Assembly: GCA_039030915.1 (NCBI GenBank)
Contig: JBCCDG010000079.1
Coordinates: forward strand, 1 to 18,848
Reading direction: 5' to 3'
Length of the DNA: 18,848 bases
Source of the DNA: Thermohalobaculum sp039030915
GTDB taxonomy: Bacteria > Pseudomonadota > Alphaproteobacteria > Rhodobacterales > Rhodobacteraceae
Notes under the pieces: generated by a model
Databases searched by the model: none
Seen by the model: the letters and a program-made list of their open reading frames with translations, nothing else
What the model was told of the DNA's origin: nothing
Position numbers and translations under genes: made by a program
Shown here: in pieces, positions 6,886 through 13,768 of the stretch
How positions within the stretch are numbered: the first letter of the stretch is position 1
Layout: every line of letters begins with the position of its first letter

Positions 6886-8493
6886 TCAACGGCACTCACG
6901 AAGCTCCAGCGCACCGTATTGCCAGGTCGGCTCATGGCGGATCAGCCGGTCGCAGTCGGCAAGGCGGTCGTCGAGGATGAGGACGCCCGAGGGCTCGTCG
7001 CTCTCGTTCGGCTCGTTCGACGGGCCGTGCTCCTCAAGCACGACGAGGGCGCGGCCGTAGGCGCCGATCGTCCGCTCGATATCCGCGACGATCTCGCGTT
7101 GGATGCGCTCGGTGGTGTGAACGCCGGGGTCCATCTGAGCCCAGTAGGTGAGCGGCCCGTGTCCGACGAGTGCGTAATGAGAGACGTTGTTGGTGTAGAT
7201 GATGTCGTGGCGCATATTCGCGGAGAGGAAGGGCTCATCATCCTGAAGGCGCGCGCGAAGCTCATCACGCACCGCATCGTGCCGCTCGTCACCCATATCG
7301 AGGCAGTTGTAGGGCGGGTTAACTACCAGGCTCCGGTCGCAATCGATCAGGATCCGGTTGTAGCTGCGGGCGAAGAGCACATCCTTCATGAGGGGCAACA
7401 TCGCAAGCAGCAGTACACCCGCAACCATCGCGTAGCCCTTGATGCCGACGCCGCGTAGCGCGCGCTTCAAGACCGAATTCACGATGAATGCAGCGAGCGC
7501 CGTGGCGGCCAAAAGCGACGGGACCGCGTGGGCAAGGTCGGTCCTGACGATGTTGAGCGAATACAGCCCGCCGGAGAAGACCAGCAGGAACAGGATCGCG
7601 TCCTTCTCCCCCGGCGAGAAGAGATCGCGCTTGATGAGTGCGACGAAATAGATCGCGCCGCATAGAACGACGAGCAGCACCGGCAGATAGATGAAGGCAG
7701 TGTCGAGCTCCAGCGGCGATGTTACGGGCGGGAACGGCAGCCCGCGATACCGCTCATAGGTATCCGTGCCGATGCTGCCGAGGCTGGTCAGGAGCGCGCT
7801 CAAGGCATTGTCGGTAGCCAGCTCGAAGGCGAGGACCGCGAGCGCCAGCGCCACCAACGCGCCGAGAATGCCTGCCCCCTGCGCCAACAGCTCGTTCGCG
7901 CCGAGCCGGCCGTGATTGTGGAGATGGAAGGGCACCGCAGCGATCAGACCGGCGCCAAGGACGCCCGCGACAACCGGCCTGAGAAAGACGAGCGGCAGGA
8001 GCAGCACCACGAAGGTCGCTGCCACGCGCAGCGCGCTCATCGGCCGATCCTCCACGTCGTCGCGCATCAGCGCCACCAGCATGAAGAGGGCGCACAGGCT
8101 GGGGATGATAAAGGACGGGTTCGTGGGCCACTGCCAGATGACGAAGACGAAGAGCAGGATCACCGTCAGCAGAACCGCCGACACGAAGTCCACAAGGCTC
8201 CGCCAGGGGCGCAGGATCATCGTGAACCCGACGACCGCGATCGCATGGGCGGCGGCGTAGTATGTCCGCACGAAGAACGGGTTCCCGTCGCCGAGGGTGA
8301 AGAGCTTGCCGACGGCGAAGTACGACAATGGGCCGTAGGTGGAGTAATGATCCCGCCCCGGCAGGAAGCCCCGCTCCATCATCATGCCATGCATCAGCAT
8401 GATGCCTTCGTCATAGGGATCGAGGCGCGAGGACTGGAAGAGGAACAGGATCAGGGGCACGCACAGCATGCCCGCCGCGTAAAGCCACTTCAT
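6886..8493 (-). CDS. GT-C-like polytopic membrane glycosyltransferase
   Basis: Integral membrane protein of 535 residues with about ten or eleven hydrophobic helices between residues 3 and about 390, then a soluble tail of about 140 residues. Right after the first helix is an acidic motif, RLDPYDEG (23-30), followed by ERGFLPGRD and STYGPLSYF. This is the usual first-loop arrangement of GT-C / GT39-type enzymes, where the acidic residues act in catalysis and metal or lipid-phosphate binding. GT-C enzymes take sugars from polyprenyl-phosphate donors and work on the periplasmic face. It is the last gene of the sugar operon. Its ATG overlaps the stop of the epimerase gene (ATGA), so it is probably translationally coupled. 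Acceptor and sugar are unknown. Conceivably it is a polymerase-like or other membrane protein, but the first-loop motif favours a transferase. Confidence 0.68.
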   Translation of the reverse strand: MKWLYAAGMLCVPLILFLFQSSRLDPYDEGIMLMHGMMMERGFLPGRDHYSTYGPLSYFAVGKLFTLGDGNPFFVRTYYAAAHAIAVVGFTMILRPWRSLVDFVSAVLLTVILLFVFVIWQWPTNPSFIIPSLCALFMLVALMRDDVEDRPMSALRVAATFVVLLLPLVFLRPVVAGVLGAGLIAAVPFHLHNHGRLGANELLAQGAGILGALVALALAVLAFELATDNALSALLTSLGSIGTDTYERYRGLPFPPVTSPLELDTAFIYLPVLLVVLCGAIYFVALIKRDLFSPGEKDAILFLLVFSGGLYSLNIVRTDLAHAVPSLLAATALAAFIVNSVLKRALRGVGIKGYAMVAGVLLLAMLPLMKDVLFARSYNRILIDCDRSLVVNPPYNCLDMGDERHDAVRDELRARLQDDEPFLSANMRHDIIYTNNVSHYALVGHGPLTYWAQMDPGVHTTERIQREIVADIERTIGAYGRALVVLEEHGPSNEPNESDEPSGVLILDDRLADCDRLIRHEPTWQYGALELRECR

Positions 8494-9359
8494 GTCGCGT
8501 CGCTCCGCTTCTCACCGCGCAGCGCCAGGATCTTTCCGGGCACGCCCCAGAAGGCGAGCGGCTCGTAGCTGGGGTAAGGATAGTGCCCGCGGTCGAGGTC
8601 GATGCTTGCGCCCTGCTCCTCGATGATCCGGCGCACGAGGTCCACCACCGCGATGGCGGTGCCGCTGCAACAGTTGATGACACCGTCGATCTCGGGCCGT
8701 CCGATCAGTGCCGCCGCCTCCGTGGCGACCTCTTCGACGGCCATGTAGTCGCGGAGCTGATCGCCACGGGACATCGGGAAAACCGCATCGCCGCTGGCGA
8801 TGGCGCATTCGAGCTGCGGTAGCAGGCTACGGGGCGGCTGGCCTTCGCCGTGAAGGTAGAAGAGCCGAAGCCATTGCAGGGTGATCGGCCGCCTCGCCTG
8901 CAGGACTTCCAGCGCCTTCCTGAGGCAATCCTTGGCAATTCCATAGGGCGTCGATGGCAGGGTCTGCGATCCCTCGCCGAGCGGGCCGCTCTGCATGCCG
9001 TATTCGAGGCAAGTGCCCGACACGAGCAGGTGCCCGACGCCCCAATCGACCAACCGGTCGGCGAGCCGCAGCTCGGCGGGCAATGTGCGGGTGAGGTGCT
9101 CAGGCGCCATGACGTTGCCGACAGCGGGCCAGGCGAAATGCATGAAGACATCCGGCATCGGGAGGCGCTCAAGGAGCGACGCCACCTCGTCCTCGGCATG
9201 GAGATCGCAGCGATGGAAGGGGACGCCCGCAGCGGCGAGCGCGGGCGAAAGGCGCCCGGGATCGCGCCCGACAAGCGCCAGATCGTGCCCCGCATCAAGC
9301 AAGGCGGCGGCGACGTGCCGACCGACGAAGCCCGACGCGCCGGAGAGCAGAACCTTCAA
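8490..9359 (-). CDS. NAD-dependent sugar epimerase/dehydratase family protein (probable CDP-4-ketosugar reductase or epimerase)
   Basis: Extended short-chain dehydrogenase of 289 residues. The Rossmann motif GASGFVG (7-13) is at the very N-terminus. The catalytic pair is Tyr139 and Lys143 (YGIAK), with the Ser/Thr partner in SGTCLEYG (114-121). Substrate-side motifs such as GDQLRDYMAVEEVA fit NDP-sugar enzymes. I chose the TTG at 9359 because it overlaps the stop of the methyltransferase gene (TTGA) and is immediately followed by KVLLSGASG, the natural start of the fold. The ATG at 9407 would add 16 residues and overlap the previous gene by about 50 bases. In this operon it most likely reduces or epimerises the 4-keto group after C-methylation, but the exact reaction cannot be read from sequence. 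Confidence 0.85.
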   Translation of the reverse strand: MKVLLSGASGFVGRHVAAALLDAGHDLALVGRDPGRLSPALAAAGVPFHRCDLHAEDEVASLLERLPMPDVFMHFAWPAVGNVMAPEHLTRTLPAELRLADRLVDWGVGHLLVSGTCLEYGMQSGPLGEGSQTLPSTPYGIAKDCLRKALEVLQARRPITLQWLRLFYLHGEGQPPRSLLPQLECAIASGDAVFPMSRGDQLRDYMAVEEVATEAAALIGRPEIDGVINCCSGTAIAVVDLVRRIIEEQGASIDLDRGHYPYPSYEPLAFWGVPGKILALRGEKRSDAT

Positions 9360-10582
9360 TCGAAGACCCTCATCTCGGGCAGTGCGATTGCGAAGCGGCC
9401 GCCCCATTCACGGATATGCGCCTGGCTGGAGCGGACCTCGTCGGCGATGTTCCACGGCAGGATCACTACCGTATCCGGCCGATGCACCGCCAGCGCCTCC
9501 GGCGGCAGGATCGGGATGTGGCTGCCGGGCATGAGCATGCCCTGCTTTGAGGGCGCGATATCGCAGACGAAGGCGATGAGATCGGTCTTGAGACCGGCGT
9601 AGTTCATCAGCGTGTTGCCCTTGGCCGCCGCGCCATAGGCCGCGACACGCCGGCCAGCGCGCTTCTCTGCGATGAGGAATTCGAGGAACCGGTCCTTGAC
9701 CGTGTTCGCCCGCGTCTGAAAGGCCGCGTAGGTCTCCGCGCGCTCGAGCCCTGCGCGCTCCTCCGCCGCCAGCGCCTCGGCCACTGCCCGACCGGGCGCA
9801 CGCGCATCGTCCTGCCGCGCGGCCCAGAGCCGGAGGCTGCCGCCATGGGTCGACAGGTGTTCCACGTCGATGGCCTTGAGGCCCGCGCTGGCCAGTACGC
9901 GGGCGACGGCCGAGAGCGAAAGGTACGAGTAGTGCTCGTGGTAGATCGTGTCGAACTGAACCTCCTCGATCAGCCTCAGGAGGTGCGGGAACTCGAGCGT
10001 GACCGTCCCGCCCGGCTTGAGCACCGTCGCGAGACCGCGGACGAAGTCGTTGATGTCCGGCACATGGGCAAGCACGTTGTTGCCGGCAACGAGGTCAGCC
10101 GCCTTGCCCTCCGCCACCAGCGCCTCCGCCAGTGCCTGGCCGAAGAACGCGCGGCGGGTGGGCACGCCCGCGGCCTCGGCCGCGTCCGCCGTACTGTCGG
10201 TCGGCTCGATGCCGAGGCATGGAACACCCTTGGCGACGAAGTTCCTGAGAAGATAGCCGTCGTTCGAGGCGACCTCGATCACCATGCTATCGGCCCCAAG
10301 CCCGAGGCGCCCCGTGACCATTTCCGCATATCGCTCGGCATGGGCCATCCAGCCCCGCGAGGCAGAAGAGAAGTAGGCATAGTCGGGGGTGAACAGCGCA
10401 TCTGCCGCCGCGTAGTCCTCCGTCTGCACCAGCCAACAGCTTTCGCAGGCGAAGACACGGAGCGGAAAGGTCGTCTCCGGCCGGTGCAGATCCTCCACGC
10501 GTCGATAGGCGTTGGACGGGGGTGCGAAGCCGAGATCGATGACGCAGAGCTCGAGCGGGCTTCCGCAATGACGACAGCTCAC
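9356..10582 (-). CDS. sugar C-methyltransferase (zinc-binding, SAM-dependent, TylCIII/TcaB9-like)
   Basis: A 408-residue, three-part enzyme of the family that adds a methyl branch to a 4-keto-6-deoxy NDP-sugar, usually at C3. The N-terminal domain binds zinc through Cys3, Cys6, Cys46 and Cys49 (two CxxC pairs). The middle is a class I SAM fold with motif I VIEVASNDGYLL and the LKPGGTVTLEFPH strand. The YHEHYSY motif (214-220) holds the Tyr, Glu and His implicated in proton abstraction in TcaB9. The C-terminal domain begins near YGAAAKGNTLMNY. The GTG at 10582 has a strong GGAAGGAG seven bases upstream, and the zinc domain starts right there. An ATG at 10738 would add 52 unconserved residues. 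It lies 67 bases after the CDP-glucose dehydratase gene, making a CDP-4-keto-6-deoxyhexose the likely substrate. Confidence 0.88.
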   Translation of the reverse strand: MSCRHCGSPLELCVIDLGFAPPSNAYRRVEDLHRPETTFPLRVFACESCWLVQTEDYAAADALFTPDYAYFSSASRGWMAHAERYAEMVTGRLGLGADSMVIEVASNDGYLLRNFVAKGVPCLGIEPTDSTADAAEAAGVPTRRAFFGQALAEALVAEGKAADLVAGNNVLAHVPDINDFVRGLATVLKPGGTVTLEFPHLLRLIEEVQFDTIYHEHYSYLSLSAVARVLASAGLKAIDVEHLSTHGGSLRLWAARQDDARAPGRAVAEALAAEERAGLERAETYAAFQTRANTVKDRFLEFLIAEKRAGRRVAAYGAAAKGNTLMNYAGLKTDLIAFVCDIAPSKQGMLMPGSHIPILPPEALAVHRPDTVVILPWNIADEVRSSQAHIREWGGRFAIALPEMRVFD

Positions 10583-10649
10583 GAGTGATCTCCTTCCTGC
10601 GACAACGGCGGATGGGGAGAGGCGACGCCCGCCACCGGCGCACGATCGA

Positions 10650-11723
10650 TCATGCGGCGGCCCAGGGCACACCGACCGATGCCGCGTCGCGGGTATATTG
10701 CGCAAGCTGCGCACGGGAGATCGGCTGGCCATTCCCAATCCAGGCCGCGTACCAGCCTGCGGTCATGTCGATAGTGGTCTCAAAGTCCCAGACCGGCCGC
10801 CATCCCTGAGCTGCGCATGCCTTGCTCGTATCGAGGCAGAGGAGGTTCGCCTCATGCGGCTGCGGCGCGTCGGCAACCTGCCAGAGGAGATCGGGCCAGC
10901 GCCTCTGCATGGCGCTGAGCACTGCCTCCACCGTCAGGTTGCTCTGCCGATCCGGCCCGTAGTTCCAGGGCTCGGCAAAGCCTTCGGGATCTGTAAGGAG
11001 CCGGTGGCCGAGATCGAGATAGCCGGAGAGGCAGTCGAGAACGTGCTGCCAGGGCCGGGTCGCCCGCGGCGAGCGGATCACCAGCGGCTCGCCCGCAATG
11101 GTCGCCCGTGCAAGGTCGGGGATGAGCCGGTCCTCAGACCAGTCTCCCCCGCCGATGACGTTACCCCCGCGAGCCGTGGCCAGCGCGATGCCCTCGGCCT
11201 CGAAGAAGGAACGGCGATAGCTCGCCGCCACGATCTCCGTCGCCGCCTTCGAGGCGCTGTAGGGATCATGCCCGCCCAGACGGTCGGTCTCCCGATAGCC
11301 CCAGATCCACTCGCGGTTCTCGTAGCACTTGTCCGAGGTCACGCAGACGATGGCCCTGACGGTGCGCGCCGCACGGCAGGCCTCGAAGAGGTTCACGGTG
11401 CCGGCGACATTGACGTCCCACGTTGCGGCAGGATCGGCATAGGAGCGCCGGACCAGGGACTGGGCGGCGAGGTGGAAGACGATCTCCGGCGCAGCCTCGG
11501 CCACTGCCTCGCGGAGCGCCGGCGCGTCCCTGATGTCGACGATCCGCGACGGGCAATCGAGATTGAGCGCCTCCCAGTGGCTCTCCCGCCCACGCTCGGG
11601 CGCGAGCGCGATCCCCGACACATTGGCGCCGAGCTCCGTCAGCCAGAGCGCGAGCCAGCTCCCCTTGAAGCCCGTGTGGCCGGTGACGAGGACGCGGCGT
11701 CCGCGATAGCTGTCTGCGAACAT
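10650..11723 (-). CDS. rfbG: CDP-glucose 4,6-dehydratase
   Basis: Converts CDP-D-glucose to CDP-4-keto-6-deoxy-D-glucose, the branch point of CDP-deoxysugar synthesis. It has 357 residues, the usual length. The family-specific NAD motif TGHTGFKGSW (14-23) is present, as are the HLAAQSLVRRSY segment, TSDKCYEN (129-136), and the catalytic Tyr155 and Lys159 (YSASK). The later ARGGNVIGGGDW and RPWQHVLD motifs are typical of RfbG. The chosen ATG at 11723 is four bases after the stop of rfbF, with GGTAGG overlapping that stop as ribosome binding site. Upstream in-frame starts would lie inside rfbF. The call is strengthened by the adjacent cytidylyltransferase. Confidence 0.95.
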   Translation of the reverse strand: MFADSYRGRRVLVTGHTGFKGSWLALWLTELGANVSGIALAPERGRESHWEALNLDCPSRIVDIRDAPALREAVAEAAPEIVFHLAAQSLVRRSYADPAATWDVNVAGTVNLFEACRAARTVRAIVCVTSDKCYENREWIWGYRETDRLGGHDPYSASKAATEIVAASYRRSFFEAEGIALATARGGNVIGGGDWSEDRLIPDLARATIAGEPLVIRSPRATRPWQHVLDCLSGYLDLGHRLLTDPEGFAEPWNYGPDRQSNLTVEAVLSAMQRRWPDLLWQVADAPQPHEANLLCLDTSKACAAQGWRPVWDFETTIDMTAGWYAAWIGNGQPISRAQLAQYTRDAASVGVPWAAA

Positions 11724-11727
11724 CCGC

Positions 11728-12495
11728 CTACCACGTTTTCCACGGGGCCTTGCCCGTGGCCAGGAGCTGCTCGAGATGCGTCTTGTCGCGGAGCGTATCC
11801 ATGGGCTGCCAGAAGCCGCCGTGGCGATAGGCGGCAAGCTCACCCTCAGCGCTCAGCCGCTCCAGCGGCTCGCGCTCCCAGACGGTTTCGTCCCCGTCGA
11901 TGTAGTCGAGGACCGAGGGTTCGAGCACGAAGAAGCCGCCGTTGATCCAGCCGCCGTCGCCGGCCGGCTTCTCCACGAAGCGGTCGACCACACCATCCTT
12001 GAGCTCGAGCGCACCGAAGCGCCCCGGCGGGCGCACTGCCGTCACGGTCGCCTTGCACCCCACTGCGCGATGATGGTTGACGAGCGCTTTGATGTCGATA
12101 TCGGCGACCCCGTCGCCATAGGTTAGCATGAAGGTGTCCGAGCCCAGCGCATGCGCGACGCGCTTCAGCCGTCCGCCTGTCATCGTGCTTTCGCCCGTGT
12201 CGATCAGCGTGACCTTCCACGGCTCCGCCCGGCCGCGATGCAGCGCCATATCGCCTGTGGTAAAGTCGAAAGTGACGTCGGAGAGATGCACGAGATAGTT
12301 GGCGAAGTACTCTTTGACGAAATAGCCCTTGTATCCAAGACAGATCACAAAATCATTGATACCCTGCTGCGAGAAGATCTTCATAATGTGCCAGAGGATG
12401 GGGCGACCGCCGATTTCGATCATCGGCTTCGGCCGAGTAATGGACTCCTCACTGATACGGGTGCCGTAACCACCCGCCAGGATGACAACTTTCAC
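11728..12495 (-). CDS. rfbF: glucose-1-phosphate cytidylyltransferase
   Basis: Makes CDP-glucose from CTP and glucose 1-phosphate, the first committed step of CDP-sugar pathways. The product is 255 residues, matching RfbF. The N-terminal nucleotidyltransferase signature LAGGYGTR (6-13) is followed by RPKPMIEIGGRPILWHIMK (21-39). TYGDGVAD (125-132) holds metal-binding Asp residues. The C-terminal WQPMDTLRDK motif fits the hexamer-forming family. I chose the GTG at 12495 because GGAGGAG lies six bases upstream and the conserved fold starts immediately. A start at 12555 would add 20 residues with no homologous look. It is the first gene of the leftward operon. Confidence 0.95.
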   Translation of the reverse strand: MKVVILAGGYGTRISEESITRPKPMIEIGGRPILWHIMKIFSQQGINDFVICLGYKGYFVKEYFANYLVHLSDVTFDFTTGDMALHRGRAEPWKVTLIDTGESTMTGGRLKRVAHALGSDTFMLTYGDGVADIDIKALVNHHRAVGCKATVTAVRPPGRFGALELKDGVVDRFVEKPAGDGGWINGGFFVLEPSVLDYIDGDETVWEREPLERLSAEGELAAYRHGGFWQPMDTLRDKTHLEQLLATGKAPWKTW

Positions 12496-12805
12496 GAGGC
12501 TCTCCTCCCCCAAGGATCGCGGAAGCGATAGCACGCCTCTTTCCTGGATGTACACGAGATTTGTGCCGAGTGAACGCTGGCCGGAAAGCGCCGCGAGCCT
12601 AGGCGCGCAAATGCCCTGAGAAACCGGATCGGCCCTCGCGCCTTCCGCCTGAGTAAACCATACCGGATCGCGCTACCTTGCAACAGTTTCGCCGCAGTTG
12701 CGAATTACGGCTGCGTTGCGCGAGAAGACGGTGATGCGTCAGGCAATCCGAGTTTCCCGGTCCACAACCACCCACGCATGGCGCGCGACGAGAAGGCCCA
12801 TCCCG
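12496..12805. promoter_or_regulatory. divergent intergenic region between the two sugar operons
   Basis: About 310 bases separate the start codons of rfbF and the GT2 gene and must hold both promoters. I see no strong TTGACA/TATAAT pair on either strand. The best weak leftward candidate is TTGCAA (12678-12683) with TATGGT only 15 bases away. Two copies of ACCGGATCG (12623-12631 and 12662-12670), each preceded by CCTGAG, make an imperfect direct repeat. TTCGC/GCGAA (12688-12704) is a short inverted repeat. A small hairpin ATCGC-GGAA-GCGAT (12517-12530) lies in the rfbF leader. No gene is supportable here. Confidence 0.4.
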
Positions 12806-13753
12806 GTGAAGAAAATCCTCAGCGTCCTCTGCCCGATCCACAATGAGGAGACGGTGATCCCGCTCTTCATGGAGCGTGCAAAGGCGTCTTTCGAGGTGCT
12901 CTCGGAACGCTACGACCTTAGGATCGTGTTCCTCGACAACGGATCCTCGGACGACAGCCACGGCGTCGTCAGCGCGCTCGCGGACAGCCAGCCCAACGTC
13001 TACCTGCTGCGCATGAGCCGGAACGTCGGCTATCAGAACTCGATCAATACCGGGCTGAGGACGGTCGAGAGCGACGTCTACGCCATCATCGATGTCGACT
13101 GCGAGGATCCGCCCGAGATGCTGGTGCGCTTCAGCGACCAGCTCGAGAAAGGGCACGACATTGCCTATGGCGTGCGCGCGGACAGGCCCGAGCCGCGCTG
13201 GATCAAGCGGCTCCGCAATCTCTTCTACCGCATCCTCCGCGAAGTGTCGGACGACGACTCGATCCTCTACATGGCGGAGTTTTCTATGTTCACGCGGGAG
13301 GTTCGCGACGCGATCATCGATGAGAGGAACTCGTTCCCGTTCATACGGTCGGGTATCGCGCGAGTGGGTTTCCGCCGCATCGGGCTGCCATACACGCGGC
13401 ATGCCCGCATCGCCGGCGAGACGCATTACAACCTCGTCGGCATGACGCTCTTCGCCATCGGCGGTGTGCTGGCCTCGACGACGCTGCCCCTGAGGCTTCC
13501 GATCTATGCGCTGCCGATCTGGCTCACGCTGGTGGCAGGGCTCGGATCGATGGCGATCACGTCGGGCAACAACTGGTATATCTTCTGGGCTGTGATGCTC
13601 AGCGCCTTCTATTTCGGCTGGGGCATCGCGTTCATCGCGCTCTACACAGCCCGTACCTACAAGAACAGCCTGCAGCGGCCGAGCGGCCATGTGCAGCCCT
13701 CGTTGAGCCGGCTGCCGCCCACCTCGGGCGCCCGCACGGGCAGCGGCGGCTGA
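12806..13753 (+). CDS. polyprenyl-phosphate glycosyltransferase, GT2 family (GtrB/DPM1-like)
   Basis: Family 2 transferase of 315 residues, expected to move a sugar from a nucleotide donor to a polyprenyl phosphate at the cytoplasmic membrane. The N-terminal GT-A domain starts SVLCPIHNEE (6-15). It has LDNGSSDDS (43-51), and the DxD-type metal motif at 96-98 followed by DPPEML (101-106), the normal GtrB/DPM1 pattern. RIAGETHYNL (201-210) matches the RxAGxSKY motif before the membrane part. Two hydrophobic stretches (about 211-253 and 257-282) anchor the C-terminus. A GTG at 12806 with GAGAAGG nine bases upstream gives the natural N-terminus; ATGs at 12698 or 12734 would add 24-36 basic residues. 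The gene is 15 bases from the DprE1-like gene. The donor sugar is not known from sequence. Confidence 0.85.
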   Translation: MKKILSVLCPIHNEETVIPLFMERAKASFEVLSERYDLRIVFLDNGSSDDSHGVVSALADSQPNVYLLRMSRNVGYQNSINTGLRTVESDVYAIIDVDCEDPPEMLVRFSDQLEKGHDIAYGVRADRPEPRWIKRLRNLFYRILREVSDDDSILYMAEFSMFTREVRDAIIDERNSFPFIRSGIARVGFRRIGLPYTRHARIAGETHYNLVGMTLFAIGGVLASTTLPLRLPIYALPIWLTLVAGLGSMAITSGNNWYIFWAVMLSAFYFGWGIAFIALYTARTYKNSLQRPSGHVQPSLSRLPPTSGARTGSGG

Positions 13754-13768
13754 GCGGGAGGCAGGACC

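Noticed and set aside
6699..6935. 78-codon minus-strand frame after the GT-C-like gene
   Set aside because: It overlaps the end of the GT-C-like gene by 50 bases, lacks a ribosome binding site and has no recognisable features. I could not support it as a gene.
6742..7458. 238-codon plus-strand frame following the F0 terminator
   Set aside because: Most of it is antisense to the GT-C-like gene. The part before 6886 has no ribosome binding site and its translation shows no motif.
10698..11945. 415-codon open frame on the plus strand over rfbG and the end of rfbF
   Set aside because: It is antisense to two well-identified sugar genes, and its translation resembles the complement of their conserved sequence.
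12678..12706. Rightward promoter for the GT2 operon (TTGCAA with GCGAAT)
   Set aside because: The -10 element matches poorly at any acceptable spacing. TTGCAA is itself a palindrome, so it gives no strand information.
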